NCBI GenBank assembly: GCA_017519405.1
Contig: JAFWSH010000004.1
Coordinates: 22,974-86,973, forward strand
Length of the DNA stretch: 64,000 nt
Source of the DNA: Clostridia bacterium
Lineage (GTDB): Bacteria; Bacillota; Clostridia; Christensenellales; Aristaeellaceae
Direction: 5' to 3'
A program made the translations under genes and the position numbers. The notes under the pieces were generated by a model. It was not told the DNA's origin, made no database searches, and saw only the letters and a list, made by a program, of their open reading frames with translations. Positions 16,103 through 24,940 of the stretch are shown here, piece after piece (position 1 is the first letter of the stretch; every line of letters starts with the position of its first letter).

Positions 16103-17386
16103 ATGGCGAAGGTGGTACATCTCGGTTTCCTGGGCTGCGGCAACATCGGCGGCGGCGTGTGGAAGCTGCTGGACGCGATGCATGACGAGATCCTGCAGCG
16201 GGACGGCCTGGACATCCGGGTGGAGCGGGCGCTGGTGAAGAGCATCCCGGAGGCCCGGACGGACGTGCCGGCGGAGATCCTTACGGAGTCCGCCGCTGAC
16301 GTGCTGGAGGATCCGGCGGTGGAGATCGTGTGCGAGTTCATGGGCGGCGAGCAGCCGGCGGCCTCCTTCATGGAGCGGGCGCTGCGGGCCGGCAAGACCG
16401 TGGTCACCGCCAACAAGATGGCCCTGGCCCTCCACTGGCACGAGCTGCAGGCCGCGGCGGACCAGACCGGCGCCGGCCTCTACTACGAGGCCAGCGTGGG
16501 CGGCGTGATCCCCATCATCCGCTCCCTCACCGTCTCCCTGGAGGCGGACCGGATCCACCGGATCATGGGCATCGTCAACGGCACCACCAACTACATCCTC
16601 ACCCGCATGGCCCGGGAGGGCGCCAGCTACGCCGACGTGCTGGCGGACGCCCAGCGCCTGGGTCTGGCGGAGCCCAACCCCGCCGCGGACGTGGAGGGCT
16701 TCGACGCCGCCTACAAGCTGTCCATCCTCTCCTCCATCGCCTTCCACAGCCGGGTGACCGTGGACCGCATCTACCGGGAGGGCATCACCGGCGTGACGCC
16801 GGAGGACATCGCCTTCGGCCGGGAGATGGGCTACACCCTGAAGCTCCTGGCCATCGGCAAGCGCAGCGGCAACACGGTGGAGGTGCGGGTACACCCCACC
16901 TTCCTGCCGGACAGCCATCCCCTGGCCCGGGTGGACGGCTCCCTCAACGCCATCTTCCTCCACGGGGATTTCTGCAAGGACATGATGCTCCAGGGGCGGG
17001 GCGCCGGGGACATGCCCACCGCCAGCGCCATCTGCGGCGACATCCTCTTTGCCGCCCGGGCGGTGCGGCACACCGTGCCCTCCTTCCGCAACACGGCGGA
17101 GACGGATCCTGCCCTCACGGTCACCGATGACTGGAGCACCCGCTACTTCATCCGCATGAAGGTCACCGACGCCCCGGGGGTGCTGGCCCGGATCGCCGAT
17201 GTCTTCGGGCAGCGGGACATCTCCCTGGCCGCCGTGATGCAGAAGGGCAGCGAGGGGGAGAAGGCCCGGCTGGTGCTCATCACCCACAAGGCCCGGGAGC
17301 GCGCCGTCCGGGAGGCCATCGCCGCCCTGGACCCCGCCATCGCCCAGGTGGTCAGCTGCATCCGGGTGGAGAACGGCGAGGCCTGA
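16103..17386 (+). CDS. hom: Homoserine dehydrogenase with C-terminal ACT domain
   Basis: 427 residues. Rossmann NAD(P) motif GFLGCGNIGGGVW (8-20), TANK, GTTNYIL, GFDAAYKLSILSSIAF with the catalytic Asp/Lys region, and an ACT domain from about residue 348 (FIRMKVTDAPGVLARIADVF). Converts aspartate semialdehyde to homoserine for Thr/Met synthesis; the ACT domain normally gives threonine feedback. A methionine-related role nearby (the leader and binding protein 5 kb upstream) is suggestive only. Confidence 0.95.
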   Translation: MAKVVHLGFLGCGNIGGGVWKLLDAMHDEILQRDGLDIRVERALVKSIPEARTDVPAEILTESAADVLEDPAVEIVCEFMGGEQPAASFMERALRAGKTVVTANKMALALHWHELQAAADQTGAGLYYEASVGGVIPIIRSLTVSLEADRIHRIMGIVNGTTNYILTRMAREGASYADVLADAQRLGLAEPNPAADVEGFDAAYKLSILSSIAFHSRVTVDRIYREGITGVTPEDIAFGREMGYTLKLLAIGKRSGNTVEVRVHPTFLPDSHPLARVDGSLNAIFLHGDFCKDMMLQGRGAGDMPTASAICGDILFAARAVRHTVPSFRNTAETDPALTVTDDWSTRYFIRMKVTDAPGVLARIADVFGQRDISLAAVMQKGSEGEKARLVLITHKARERAVREAIAALDPAIAQVVSCIRVENGEA

Positions 17387-17399
17387 GATCCGCCCACTG

Positions 17400-17430
17400 A
17401 AAAGGACGTCCGTGCAGGACGCCCTTTTTT
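17400..17430. terminator. Bidirectional terminator between hom and the P1 peptidase
   Basis: A-run and GGACGTCC GTGC AGGACG hairpin followed by T6; the A-run gives T4 on the minus strand, serving both convergent genes. Confidence 0.75.
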
Positions 17431-17439
17431 GCTGCGTTC

Positions 17440-18447
17440 TTACAGCAGCCCCAGCTCCGCCGCCGAGGGGAACCCGTAGGCGCTCTCCGCCGCCGTCACC
17501 GCCCGGAGGATGGCCTCGCCGGTCACCTCCGCCGCTAGCACCCCCGTCAGGTCCTGGTCCGCCGACACCTGCCCCGCCGACACCGCATAGACGCTGTCCC
17601 CGTCGGCGCTGGTGTGCACCGGGCGGATAGCCCGGGCCATACCGTCCTGGGCCATGCCGGCGATCTTGCAAAGCCGCACCTTGTCAAAGGCGGCGTTGGT
17701 GATCACCACCACCAGGGTGGTGTTCCCCGTGAACTTGTTCTCCACCGCCCGGATGGAGGACCCCATGAAGGCGGTGGTGCTGCGCAGGCCCTTTCTGTCC
17801 TGGGTCAGCAGGCCCGCCCGCTGGCGGCCGGTCTTCCAGTCGAAGACGTCCCCCAGGGCGTTCACCACCGCCACCGCGCCCACCCGCAGGGCCCCGATCT
17901 CCACAGCAAAGCTGCCGATCCCGGACTTCATGCAGGTGGCCATGCCGGCGGCCTTGCCCACCGTGGCGCCGCAGCCGGCGCCGTAATTGCCGTCCCGGTA
18001 GTTGGGGGCCTCGAAGGCCAGGCGGGCCGCCTCATAGCCCATGGCCGCGTCCGGCCGGGTGAAGGCGTCCCCCACCGTCAGGTCGAAGAGATCCGACTGG
18101 ACCACCAGGGGCACCCGGGTCACGCCCACGTCATAGCCGATGCCGTGCTCCTCCAGATACGCCATCACCCCGTTGGCGGCGCCCAGGCCGAAGGCGCTGC
18201 CCCCGGCCAGCACGATGCCGTGGATGGACTGGGCCGCCATCAGGGGGTTGAGCAGCTGGCTCTCCCGGGAGGCAGGTCCCCCGCCCCGGACGTCCAGGCC
18301 CGCCGCCATGCCCGCCTCACAGAGGAACACCGTGACCCCCGTGCCGGCCCGGGCGTCCTCCGTCTGGCCGATGCGCACCGGCGCCACCGCCGTGATGGGA
18401 ATCTCCCTGCGTTCCGCCTCCGCCGGTTCCTGTTGCGTCTGTCTCAT
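17440..18447 (-). CDS. P1-family peptidase (DmpA-like N-terminal nucleophile hydrolase)
   Basis: 335 residues. Typical blocks: GTGVTVFLCEAG, LLNPLMAAQSIHGIVLAGGSAFGL, GNYGAGCGATVGK and MKSGIGS, and the self-cleavage region GNTTLVVVITNA (241-252). In DmpA the nucleophile is Ser; here the aligned residue appears to be Thr (243 or 244), as in many Firmicute members. Probably a cytoplasmic aminopeptidase. Its ATG overlaps the AI-2E-family gene stop (ATGA). Confidence 0.88.
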   Translation of the reverse strand: MRQTQQEPAEAERREIPITAVAPVRIGQTEDARAGTGVTVFLCEAGMAAGLDVRGGGPASRESQLLNPLMAAQSIHGIVLAGGSAFGLGAANGVMAYLEEHGIGYDVGVTRVPLVVQSDLFDLTVGDAFTRPDAAMGYEAARLAFEAPNYRDGNYGAGCGATVGKAAGMATCMKSGIGSFAVEIGALRVGAVAVVNALGDVFDWKTGRQRAGLLTQDRKGLRSTTAFMGSSIRAVENKFTGNTTLVVVITNAAFDKVRLCKIAGMAQDGMARAIRPVHTSADGDSVYAVSAGQVSADQDLTGVLAAEVTGEAILRAVTAAESAYGFPSAAELGLL

Positions 18448-19739
18448 GGGTGTTTCTCCCCGCTCTTTCTGTTTCTCCGTCCCCGGGGAAGGATCGGCCG
18501 CTTCTTCCCGCCCGCTGCCCGGTTCTCCTGCTTCTCCTCCGGTTTTTCTTCGGCAGGCAGAGGGTCCTGTACCGGGGGTGCCGCCTTCGCCGGAGCCGTC
18601 TCAGTCTCCGGCAGCTGCCAGCGCTGCCGCAGCCAGCGGACCAGGGTTTTCACATCCGCCCACAGGGAGGCCAGGTAGTGCTCCCGGGCCAGGGCCACCA
18701 GCAGGGTCATCAGCACGGGGCCCGCCACCAGGCCCAGGATCCCACCGGCCCGCAGGCCGGCAAACATGCCCACCAGGGAGAGCAGCGGCGACACGCCCAT
18801 GTTCTGGGACATGATCTTGGGCTCCGTCAGCCGGCGGATGCCCAGCAGGCCCAGGTACAGGCCCAGGGGCGGCAGGGCGGCCTGATAGCCGCTCACCAGC
18901 AGGGCGATGACGGCCCAGGGGATGTACACCGCGCCGTTGCCCAGCAGGGGGATCAGCTCCAGGGTCGCCGCCAGCAGGGCGATCACCGCCGCGTAGGGGT
19001 TCCCCATGATCCGCCAGAAGATGAAGCCCACCACCAGGGAGATCAGGCTGTAGAAGACCTGCACCCGCAGGTAGCCGATGGCCCCCTGCAATCCGGTGGT
19101 GCTGAGGCGCCGGAGGCTCTCCCCCTCCCCCTCCGCGTTCTTCCGGCGGTTGGGGAAATACCGGGCGATCTTCTCATAGTCCTTGGCGATGAAGTAGAAG
19201 CCCATGAAGAGGAAGTTGGCGTAGACCAGGGCGTAGGGGATGCCGGCGGCGATGTTCACCGACTCCCCCAGCAGGTAGCTGGCCAGGGTCGTGGCCTGGG
19301 TGGCCAGCCATTGCAGCGCGTTCTCCAGGGAGCCCCGCAGCCAGGTGACGTCCTCCGGCGCCAGCAGGTCCGCCCGGTCCAGGATCCCCGTCACCGCCCG
19401 CCGCAGGGCGCCGATCATGTCCGCGGTGACCGCCGAGGAGTTGTTCAGCAGGGACACCAGCTGGCCGATGCCGTAGGAGAGGAACCAGATCAGCAGCGCC
19501 AGCACCACCAGCAGGAACAGCAGCACCGGGATCAGGGTGGCCGGGGTGCGCTTCATGTGCAGCTTTTTCTCCAGCCAGCGCACCGAGGGCTGCACCATGG
19601 TGGCGAAGGGCAGCACAATGATAAAGGGAGACAGATATTTCCACACCACCGGCAGCAGCCAGGACAGCAGCAAAAGCCCCGCTGCCGTCACCAGCAGCGC
19701 GGTGCCCAGCCGCTCCGCAGCCCGTCTCTGGGGCGTCAT
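18444..19739 (-). CDS. AI-2E-family transporter-like membrane protein
   Basis: 431 residues, about eight membrane segments. Family blocks are SPFIIVLPFATMVQPSVRWLEKK, VYANFLFMGFYFIAKDYEKIARYFP and ATLELIPLLGNGAVYIPWAVIALL. A long soluble, Pro/Glu/Lys-rich tail follows (about 370-431). Resembles sporulation protein YtvI as well as AI-2E exporters; the signal moved is not shown. First gene of a two-gene operon with the P1 peptidase. Confidence 0.85.
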   Translation of the reverse strand: MTPQRRAAERLGTALLVTAAGLLLLSWLLPVVWKYLSPFIIVLPFATMVQPSVRWLEKKLHMKRTPATLIPVLLFLLVVLALLIWFLSYGIGQLVSLLNNSSAVTADMIGALRRAVTGILDRADLLAPEDVTWLRGSLENALQWLATQATTLASYLLGESVNIAAGIPYALVYANFLFMGFYFIAKDYEKIARYFPNRRKNAEGEGESLRRLSTTGLQGAIGYLRVQVFYSLISLVVGFIFWRIMGNPYAAVIALLAATLELIPLLGNGAVYIPWAVIALLVSGYQAALPPLGLYLGLLGIRRLTEPKIMSQNMGVSPLLSLVGMFAGLRAGGILGLVAGPVLMTLLVALAREHYLASLWADVKTLVRWLRQRWQLPETETAPAKAAPPVQDPLPAEEKPEEKQENRAAGGKKRPILPRGRRNRKSGEKHP

Positions 19740-19763
19740 GCCATCACTTCCCCTCTGGGTCTG

Positions 19764-19792
19764 ATTGTACCAAATCCGCCGGGGAATTGCAA
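19764..19792 (-). promoter_or_regulatory. Promoter of the AI-2E-family/P1 peptidase operon
   Basis: Minus strand TTGCAA (19792-19787), 17 bp, TACAAT (19769-19764). Confidence 0.8.
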
Positions 19793-19942
19793 CCGGATGC
19801 CCCCGGTTTTACAGGAATCACAAGGTGGATCAGCGTTGAAAAGAGGCGTTCGCAGGATTTGCGTTTTTTCCTGCCCTGTATTGACACGGGACAGGGGGAT
19901 CCTGTACGTTTTCGGGTGCAGCAAAACTTTTTTTGATTTTCC

Positions 19943-19968
19943 TGTAACGAAACCCGATTTTCCCCGTC
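19943..19968 (+). promoter_or_regulatory. ECF-type promoter (TGTAAC-N16-CGTC)
   Basis: TGTAAC at 19943-19948 and CGTC at 19965-19968 match the -35/-10 pattern of SigX/SigM/SigV-type ECF promoters, 35 bp before the ECF sigma gene, indicating autoregulation. Confidence 0.65.
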
Positions 19969-20002
19969 TAACGGGCGAGTCCGGATGAAGGGAGGCGGGA
20001 CC

Positions 20003-20488
20003 TTGCCCCAGAACCCAGGTGAGAAACTCTGTGAAGCGTACTACATGCGGGTATTCTCCTACGCCATGACCCTCACCGGCGACCGTTCCCGGGCCGAGGA
20101 GATCACCCAGGAGACCTTCCTGCGGGCCTTCACGAAGCGGCAGGATTTTCGCGGCGAGGCCGACGAGGCCACCTGGCTGTGCGCCATCGCCAAGAACCTG
20201 TTTCTGGACGAGCAGCGGCGGCAGAAGCACAGCGAGGCCCTGCCGGAGGACCTGCCGGATCCGGCAAAGGGTGTGGAGCAGACCGTGGTGGACCGGGACA
20301 CCTCCTTCCGTGTCCATGTGGCGCTCCACGCCCTGGAGGAGCCGTATCGGGAGGTCTTCGAGCTGCGGATCTTCGGGGAGCTGAGCTTCCGGGAGATCGG
20401 CCTGATCTTCCAGAAAACCGAGAACTGGGCCAGGGTCACCTACCACCGGGCCCGCCTCAAACTCCAGGAAAGGATGGGGGAAACATGA
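20003..20488 (+). CDS. ECF-family RNA polymerase sigma factor
   Basis: 161 residues from TTG 20003, chosen for GGGAGG 7 bp upstream; an ATG at 19985 is possible but lacks an SD. Region 2 (YYMRVFSYAMTLTGDRSRAEEITQETFLRAF, then DEATWLCAIAKNLFLDEQRR) and region 4 (HALEEPYREVFELRIFGELSFREIGLIF) are clear. Followed by a zinc-finger membrane protein through ATGA overlap, the usual sigma/anti-sigma pairing. Confidence 0.9.
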   Translation: MPQNPGEKLCEAYYMRVFSYAMTLTGDRSRAEEITQETFLRAFTKRQDFRGEADEATWLCAIAKNLFLDEQRRQKHSEALPEDLPDPAKGVEQTVVDRDTSFRVHVALHALEEPYREVFELRIFGELSFREIGLIFQKTENWARVTYHRARLKLQERMGET

Positions 20489-21225
20489 AAACCGAATGCG
20501 AGATTATCCGTGATCTGCTGCCGCTGTATGCCGACGACGCCTGCAGCGCCGGGAGCCGCGCCCTGGTGGAGGAGCACCTGCTGGAATGCGACGCCTGCCG
20601 GGGCATGCTGATCCGGCTGAAGGACAGCGAGCTGGAGAGCGGCCTGCAGCAGGAGCGCACCTCCGTGATCCGCAGCGGCGAGAAGCGCTTCCGCCGCCGC
20701 TCCACCGTGGCAGGCACCGTGGTGGCCGGGATCTTCATGATCCCGATCCTCATCTGCCTCATCATCAACCTCAACGCCGGGGCGGCCATGAACTGGTTCT
20801 ACATCATGCTGGCCGCCATGCTGGTGGCCGCTTCCCTGATCATCGTGCCCATCATGGTGCCGGAGGACAAGCTCTTCTGGACCTTCTGCGCCTTCACCGC
20901 CAGCCTGACGGTGCTGCTGGCCGTCACCTGCCTGGCCACCGGCGGCAGCTGGTTCTGGGTCGCCTCCTCCTCCACCCTCTTCGGGCTGGGGGTGGTCTTC
21001 CTGCCCTTCGTGGTGAAGGCCCGGCCGGTGCAGCGCCTCATCGGGGACTGCAGCCGGTGGCTCATCGTCCTGGGCCTGGACGCGGCGCTGTTTGTCAACA
21101 TGCTCAACGCCATCACCTCCCGGGGCCGTCTCACCTTCAGCAGCCTGCTGCTCAGCCTGGCCGCCCTCGCCGGCGTCGCCATGGTGGTCATGGAAATCAT
21201 GAAGAAAAGAGGAGAAGAACAATGA
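20485..21225 (+). CDS. Zinc-finger anti-sigma-like membrane protein
   Basis: 246 residues. The N-terminal domain has the ZAS pattern EEHLLECDACRGML (H-x3-C-x2-C, near residues 32-39) that binds an ECF sigma factor. About six hydrophobic segments follow, more than the single helix of simple anti-sigmas. Overlaps the sigma gene before it and the DUF4097 gene after it (ATGA both times). Likely holds the sigma factor at the membrane. Confidence 0.8.
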   Translation: MKTECEIIRDLLPLYADDACSAGSRALVEEHLLECDACRGMLIRLKDSELESGLQQERTSVIRSGEKRFRRRSTVAGTVVAGIFMIPILICLIINLNAGAAMNWFYIMLAAMLVAASLIIVPIMVPEDKLFWTFCAFTASLTVLLAVTCLATGGSWFWVASSSTLFGLGVVFLPFVVKARPVQRLIGDCSRWLIVLGLDAALFVNMLNAITSRGRLTFSSLLLSLAALAGVAMVVMEIMKKRGEEQ

Positions 21226-22235
21226 ATCGCAAGCAAGTCCTTTCCATCGGCATCGTCATCTGCGGCGCCGTGCTCATCCTGGCCATCCTGTGGGCGCTGG
21301 GGAACCTCACCGGCGGCACGGCCCTGGCGGCCGGCTACACCGCCGGCGACGCGGAGATCACGGGACAGGTGAAAAACCTGGACCTGCAGTGGACCAGCGG
21401 CCGCATCGTTTTCACCACCCACAGCGGCAGCACCATCCGCCTGCAGGAGACCTGCTCTAAGCCCCTGGCGGAGGACGAGAAGATGCAGTGGCTGCTGGAC
21501 GGGGACACCCTGCGGGTGCGGTATGAGAGGCCCGCCTTCCGGCCCTTCAGCTTCGGGAAGGAGAAGGTGCTCACCGTCACCCTGCCGGAGGGTCTGGCCC
21601 TGACGGACGCCCTGATCTCCGCCACCTCCGCCGGCGTGGAGATTCCCGCCCTCCAGGCGCAGCAGCTCAAGCTGGACGTCACCTCCGGCGACATCACCGC
21701 CGCCGCCGTGGCGGAGCAGGTGGACGTCAGCAGCACCTCCGGCGACATCACCCTGACCCTGAACGGCACCGTGAAGGATCTGAAGGCCAGCGCCACCTCC
21801 GGCAATGTGGGCCTCACCGCGGCGGACGTGCAGCGGGTGCAGGTCACCACCACCTCCGGCGGCATCGGCCTCACGGCGGCCAAGGCCGGGGATGTCAGCC
21901 TCCATTCCACCTCCGGCAGCGTCTATGCCCGGGTGGCGGAGGCGGGGAGCATCCGGCTGGGCTCCACCTCCGGCGGCATCCGGGTTCTCACGGAGCGCTT
22001 TGACACCCTGTCCTCCGACTCCACCTCCGGCAGCGTCCGGGCCTTCCTGCCCGCCGCGCCCGGCTTCAAGGCGGACCTGCACACCACCAGTGGCCGGGTG
22101 ACCTGTACCCTCCCCCTGACCAGGGACGGCAGCGCCTACGTCTGCGGCGACGGCAGCGCCCGGGTGGACATCGGCACCACCTCCGGCGACATCACCGTCA
22201 TGGATGCGGCGGACCCCGCCGCCCTCACCGACTGA
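21222..22235 (+). CDS. DUF4097-type beta-helix protein
   Basis: 337 residues. One N-terminal membrane anchor (about 8-30), then a series of about nine short repeats built around TSG (VTSGDI, STSGDI, ATSGNV, TTSGGI, STSGSV, STSGGI, STSGSV, TTSGRV, TTSGDI), the pattern of the DUF4097/adhesin-like beta-helix family often found with ECF or PspC-type envelope regulators. Probably the extracytoplasmic member of this sigma operon. Confidence 0.85.
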   Translation: MNRKQVLSIGIVICGAVLILAILWALGNLTGGTALAAGYTAGDAEITGQVKNLDLQWTSGRIVFTTHSGSTIRLQETCSKPLAEDEKMQWLLDGDTLRVRYERPAFRPFSFGKEKVLTVTLPEGLALTDALISATSAGVEIPALQAQQLKLDVTSGDITAAAVAEQVDVSSTSGDITLTLNGTVKDLKASATSGNVGLTAADVQRVQVTTTSGGIGLTAAKAGDVSLHSTSGSVYARVAEAGSIRLGSTSGGIRVLTERFDTLSSDSTSGSVRAFLPAAPGFKADLHTTSGRVTCTLPLTRDGSAYVCGDGSARVDIGTTSGDITVMDAADPAALTD

Positions 22236-22254
22236 CCCGCCTCCACCCCATGGA

Positions 22255-22282
22255 AAAAGGACTGCCCGACGACAGTCCTTTT
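22255..22282. terminator. Bidirectional terminator between the DUF4097 gene and nrdR
   Basis: Perfect 10-bp stem AAAAGGACTG / CAGTCCTTTT with an 8-nt loop; T-runs on both strands. Confidence 0.88.
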
Positions 22283-22332
22283 CCTTTCCTCTTTCTTCTC
22301 CGTCTCCTGTCCGGCGGCGGGGAAGCGCGACC

Positions 22333-22812
22333 TTATTCCTCGTGGTCCGGGTCGCCCTTGTTCTCGTTCAGCAGCCGCTGCAGCTCCTCCATGAAGGTCC
22401 CCAGGTCCGTGAACTTGCGGTACACGGCGGCGAAGCGCACATAGGCCACGTCGTTGACCTTTTTCAGCTCCGACATCACCATCTCGCCGATGCTCTCGGT
22501 GGAGATCTCCCCGTCCCCGGTGCGGTAGGCGGCCTGCTCCACCCGGGCGCACATCTCCTCGATCTGCTGGGCGCTCACCGGCAGCTTCTCGCAGGCATGG
22601 AGCATGCCCATGCGCACCTTCTTGGCCTCAAAGGGTTCCCGGCGTCCGTCCCGCTTCACCACCATCAGGGGCAGGGTCTCGATCTTCTCGTAGGTGGTGA
22701 ACCGGCGGCCGCAGTTGATGCACTCCCGGCGGCGGCGGATGCTGTTGCCCTCCTCCGTGGGACGGGAGTCGATCACCTTGCTCTCCATGCAGTTGCAGAA
22801 TTGGCAGCGCAT
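22333..22812 (-). CDS. nrdR: Transcriptional repressor NrdR
   Basis: 159 residues. Zinc ribbon C3-x2-C6 ... C31-x2-C34 with the RRRREC DNA-binding segment, then an ATP-cone (VVKRDGRREPFEAKKVRMGM). Binds nucleotide and represses ribonucleotide reductase genes at NrdR boxes; no such gene is in this window. 21 bp after the small repeat protein. Confidence 0.95.
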   Translation of the reverse strand: MRCQFCNCMESKVIDSRPTEEGNSIRRRRECINCGRRFTTYEKIETLPLMVVKRDGRREPFEAKKVRMGMLHACEKLPVSAQQIEEMCARVEQAAYRTGDGEISTESIGEMVMSELKKVNDVAYVRFAAVYRKFTDLGTFMEELQRLLNENKGDPDHEE

Positions 22813-22833
22813 CTCTCTCCTTTTCCCCCTGAT

Positions 22834-23184
22834 TCAGGGCTCCTGCGGTTCTTCGGGTTGTTCGGGTTGTTCGGGTTGTTCAGGCTCTTCCTGTTCAAAG
22901 TCGAAAGACAGCACCGGCACATCCGCCTGCACGCCGTAGACCCGGCCGGGCTTGGGCTCCTCCTCCGGCGCGGTGCCGGCGGTCTCCTGCCCGTGGAGCA
23001 GCTGGCCCATCCGGCGCTGGAGCGCGTCGGCCCCCGCCGCGATCCGCTCGTCGATGTCCGTCCGGTCCAGGATCTCCTGGCCCTTCCGCTTCACCGCCCG
23101 GGCCGCCTCCACCAGCTTCTCGTCGATGTCTGTCCGGTCCAGCAGCTCCTGGACCCGTTTGCCCGCCTCATCCAGCAGTCCCAT
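22834..23184 (-). CDS. Small protein with duplicated DRTDIDE helix and EQP tail
   Basis: 116 residues. Two copies of a roughly 24-residue helical unit (LLDRTDIDEKLVEAARAVKRK and ILDRTDIDERIAAGADALQRR), an acidic/proline linker, then a YGVQADVPVLSFDFEQ strand and a tail of EQPEQPEQPEEPQEP. GGGAGG precedes the ATG. Not recognised. Lies between xylB and nrdR at about 20-bp gaps. Confidence 0.65.
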   Translation of the reverse strand: MGLLDEAGKRVQELLDRTDIDEKLVEAARAVKRKGQEILDRTDIDERIAAGADALQRRMGQLLHGQETAGTAPEEEPKPGRVYGVQADVPVLSFDFEQEEPEQPEQPEQPEEPQEP

Positions 23185-23204
23185 GGTGCCACACCTCCCT
23201 GTGC

Positions 23205-24734
23205 TCAGCCGTCAATGGCCGCCAGCGCCTTGAACACCGCCCGGTTGGCGGGATACAGCGCCCGGTAGACCTCATAGATCTTCGCATACTTGGGCATGTT
23301 CTCGGCGATGGGCTGCTGGGCCGGGTTCTGGTGGATCATGGCGCGGCAGGCGGCCTGCACCGTGGGGTACAGTCCGGCGCCTACCCCCGCCAGGATGGCC
23401 ACGCCCAGGGCCGGGCCCTCGGTGTTCACCGTGGTGGCCACCGGGCAGCCGAAGACGTCCGCCAGCATCTGCCGCCACAGCGGGGACCGTCCGCCGCCGC
23501 CGCAGGCCAGCATCTCCGCCGGCTCAACCCCCATCTCCCGCAGCACCCCCAGGCAGTCCGCCAGGGAGTAGGTGACGCCCTCCATCACCGCCCGCAGCAG
23601 GTCCCGGCGGGTGTGCATGGCGGAGAGGCCGAAGAACATGCCCCGGCAGTCCGCGTCCAGGTGGGGCGTGCGCTCGCCCATGAGGTAGGGCGCATAGAGC
23701 AGCTTGTTGGCCCCGATGGGGGACAGGGCGGCCTCCTTGTTCAGCAGGTCGTAGGGATCCACGCCCATCTGGGCGGCGGCGTCCTTCTCCGCGGCGCAGA
23801 AGTTGTCCCGGAACCACTTCAGGGACAGCCCGGCGCCCTGGGTCACGCCCATCACGTGCCAGGCTCCCGGCACGGCGCAGCAGAAGGTGTGCACCCGTCC
23901 CTTGGGGTCGATGGCCAGCTTGTCGGTGTGGGCGAAGACCACGCCGGAGGTGCCGATGGTGGTGAAGGCCTTGCCGTCCTCCACCACGCCGGTGCCCACG
24001 GCCGCCGCGGCGTTGTCGCCGGCGCCGCCCACCACCAGGGTGTCGGTGGACAGGCCCGTCACCTGGGCCGCCTCGGGGGAGATGTGGCCGGTGATCTCCG
24101 GGCTCTCATACACCCGGGCCAGCAGCCCCTCGTCGATGTCCAGGATCCGCAGCAGCTCCCCGGACCAGCGGCGGTTGGGCACGTCCAGCATCTGCATACC
24201 GCTGGCGTCGCTGACCTCCGTGGCGAAATCCCCGGTGAGGCGATAGCGCACATAGTCCTTGGGCAGCAAAATGTGAGCACACCGGGCATAGAGCTCCGGC
24301 TCGTTGTTCCGGACCCACAGGAGCTTGGAGAGGGTGAAGCCCGTCAGCGCCGGGTTGGCGGTGATGGCGATCAGCTTCTCCTTGCCCACCTTCTCGTGGA
24401 TCTCGTCGCACTCCTTCGCCGTGCGCTGGTCGCACCAGATGATGGAGCGGCGCAGCACATTGCCCTCCTTGTCCAGCATCACCAGGCCGTGCATCTGGCC
24501 GGAGATCCCCAGGCCCACCACGTCCTTCTTGTCCACGCCGCTCTTCTCCAGCACGCCGCGGATGGTGGCCACCGCCGCGTTGTACCAGTCCAGCGGATCC
24601 TGCTCCGCCCAGCCGTTATGGGGCTGATACATGGGGTACTCCACAGTGCAGGACGCCTGTGCGCGGCCCTCCTGGTCAAAGAGCACGGTTTTGGTGCCGG
24701 AGGTGCCCAGGTCGATGCCCAATACATATTTCAT
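23205..24734 (-). CDS. xylB: Xylulokinase
   Basis: 509 residues of the FGGY kinase family. Phosphate-binding GIDLGTSGTK (6-15), substrate loop SGQMHG (79-83), catalytic Asp in VGGAGDNAAAAVG (D240), TIGTSG, and the C-terminal ACGGGGRSPLW motif. Phosphorylates D-xylulose to xylulose-5-phosphate for the pentose phosphate pathway. No xylA or sugar transporter is adjacent, so the substrate assignment rests on family similarity. Confidence 0.9.
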   Translation of the reverse strand: MKYVLGIDLGTSGTKTVLFDQEGRAQASCTVEYPMYQPHNGWAEQDPLDWYNAAVATIRGVLEKSGVDKKDVVGLGISGQMHGLVMLDKEGNVLRRSIIWCDQRTAKECDEIHEKVGKEKLIAITANPALTGFTLSKLLWVRNNEPELYARCAHILLPKDYVRYRLTGDFATEVSDASGMQMLDVPNRRWSGELLRILDIDEGLLARVYESPEITGHISPEAAQVTGLSTDTLVVGGAGDNAAAAVGTGVVEDGKAFTTIGTSGVVFAHTDKLAIDPKGRVHTFCCAVPGAWHVMGVTQGAGLSLKWFRDNFCAAEKDAAAQMGVDPYDLLNKEAALSPIGANKLLYAPYLMGERTPHLDADCRGMFFGLSAMHTRRDLLRAVMEGVTYSLADCLGVLREMGVEPAEMLACGGGGRSPLWRQMLADVFGCPVATTVNTEGPALGVAILAGVGAGLYPTVQAACRAMIHQNPAQQPIAENMPKYAKIYEVYRALYPANRAVFKALAAIDG

Positions 24735-24770
24735 GACGGTGATCCCCTTTCCTGTGGCCGATTTTTCTTC

Positions 24771-24799
24771 ATTATACGCGTCCGGGAATGGAATGTCAA
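24771..24799 (-). promoter_or_regulatory. Consensus sigma-A promoter of xylB
   Basis: Minus strand TTGACA (24799-24794), 17 bp, TATAAT (24776-24771): both hexamers match consensus. Confidence 0.9.
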
Positions 24800-24845
24800 C
24801 GCCGCGGCGGCCCTCCGGCGCAAAATCTGGTCAGTTCTGCAAAGG

Positions 24846-24865
24846 ATTGTTACAGCATTGTTACA
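24846..24865. repeat. Direct repeat ATTGTTACA x2 between divergent promoters
   Basis: ATTGTTACA at 24846-24854 and 24857-24865, an 11-bp period, lying 9 bp upstream of the -35 of the motor operon. Possible activator or repressor site. Confidence 0.5.
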
Positions 24866-24873
24866 ATTGATGG

Positions 24874-24902
24874 TGGACTTTTGTGCGGAATTCGTGTACA
24901 AT
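24874..24902 (+). promoter_or_regulatory. Promoter of the MotA/MotB-like operon
   Basis: TGGACT (24874-24879), 17 bp, TACAAT (24897-24902), about 39 bp before the GTG start. Confidence 0.65.
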
Positions 24903-24940
24903 GGCGGAGAGACTGAATTCAACGGAGGGGGGATTGTCCC

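Noticed and set aside
19881-19908. Second sigma-A promoter (TTGACA) for the ECF sigma gene
   Set aside because: The -35 is perfect, but the -10 position reads TGTACG at 16 bp, a poor match.
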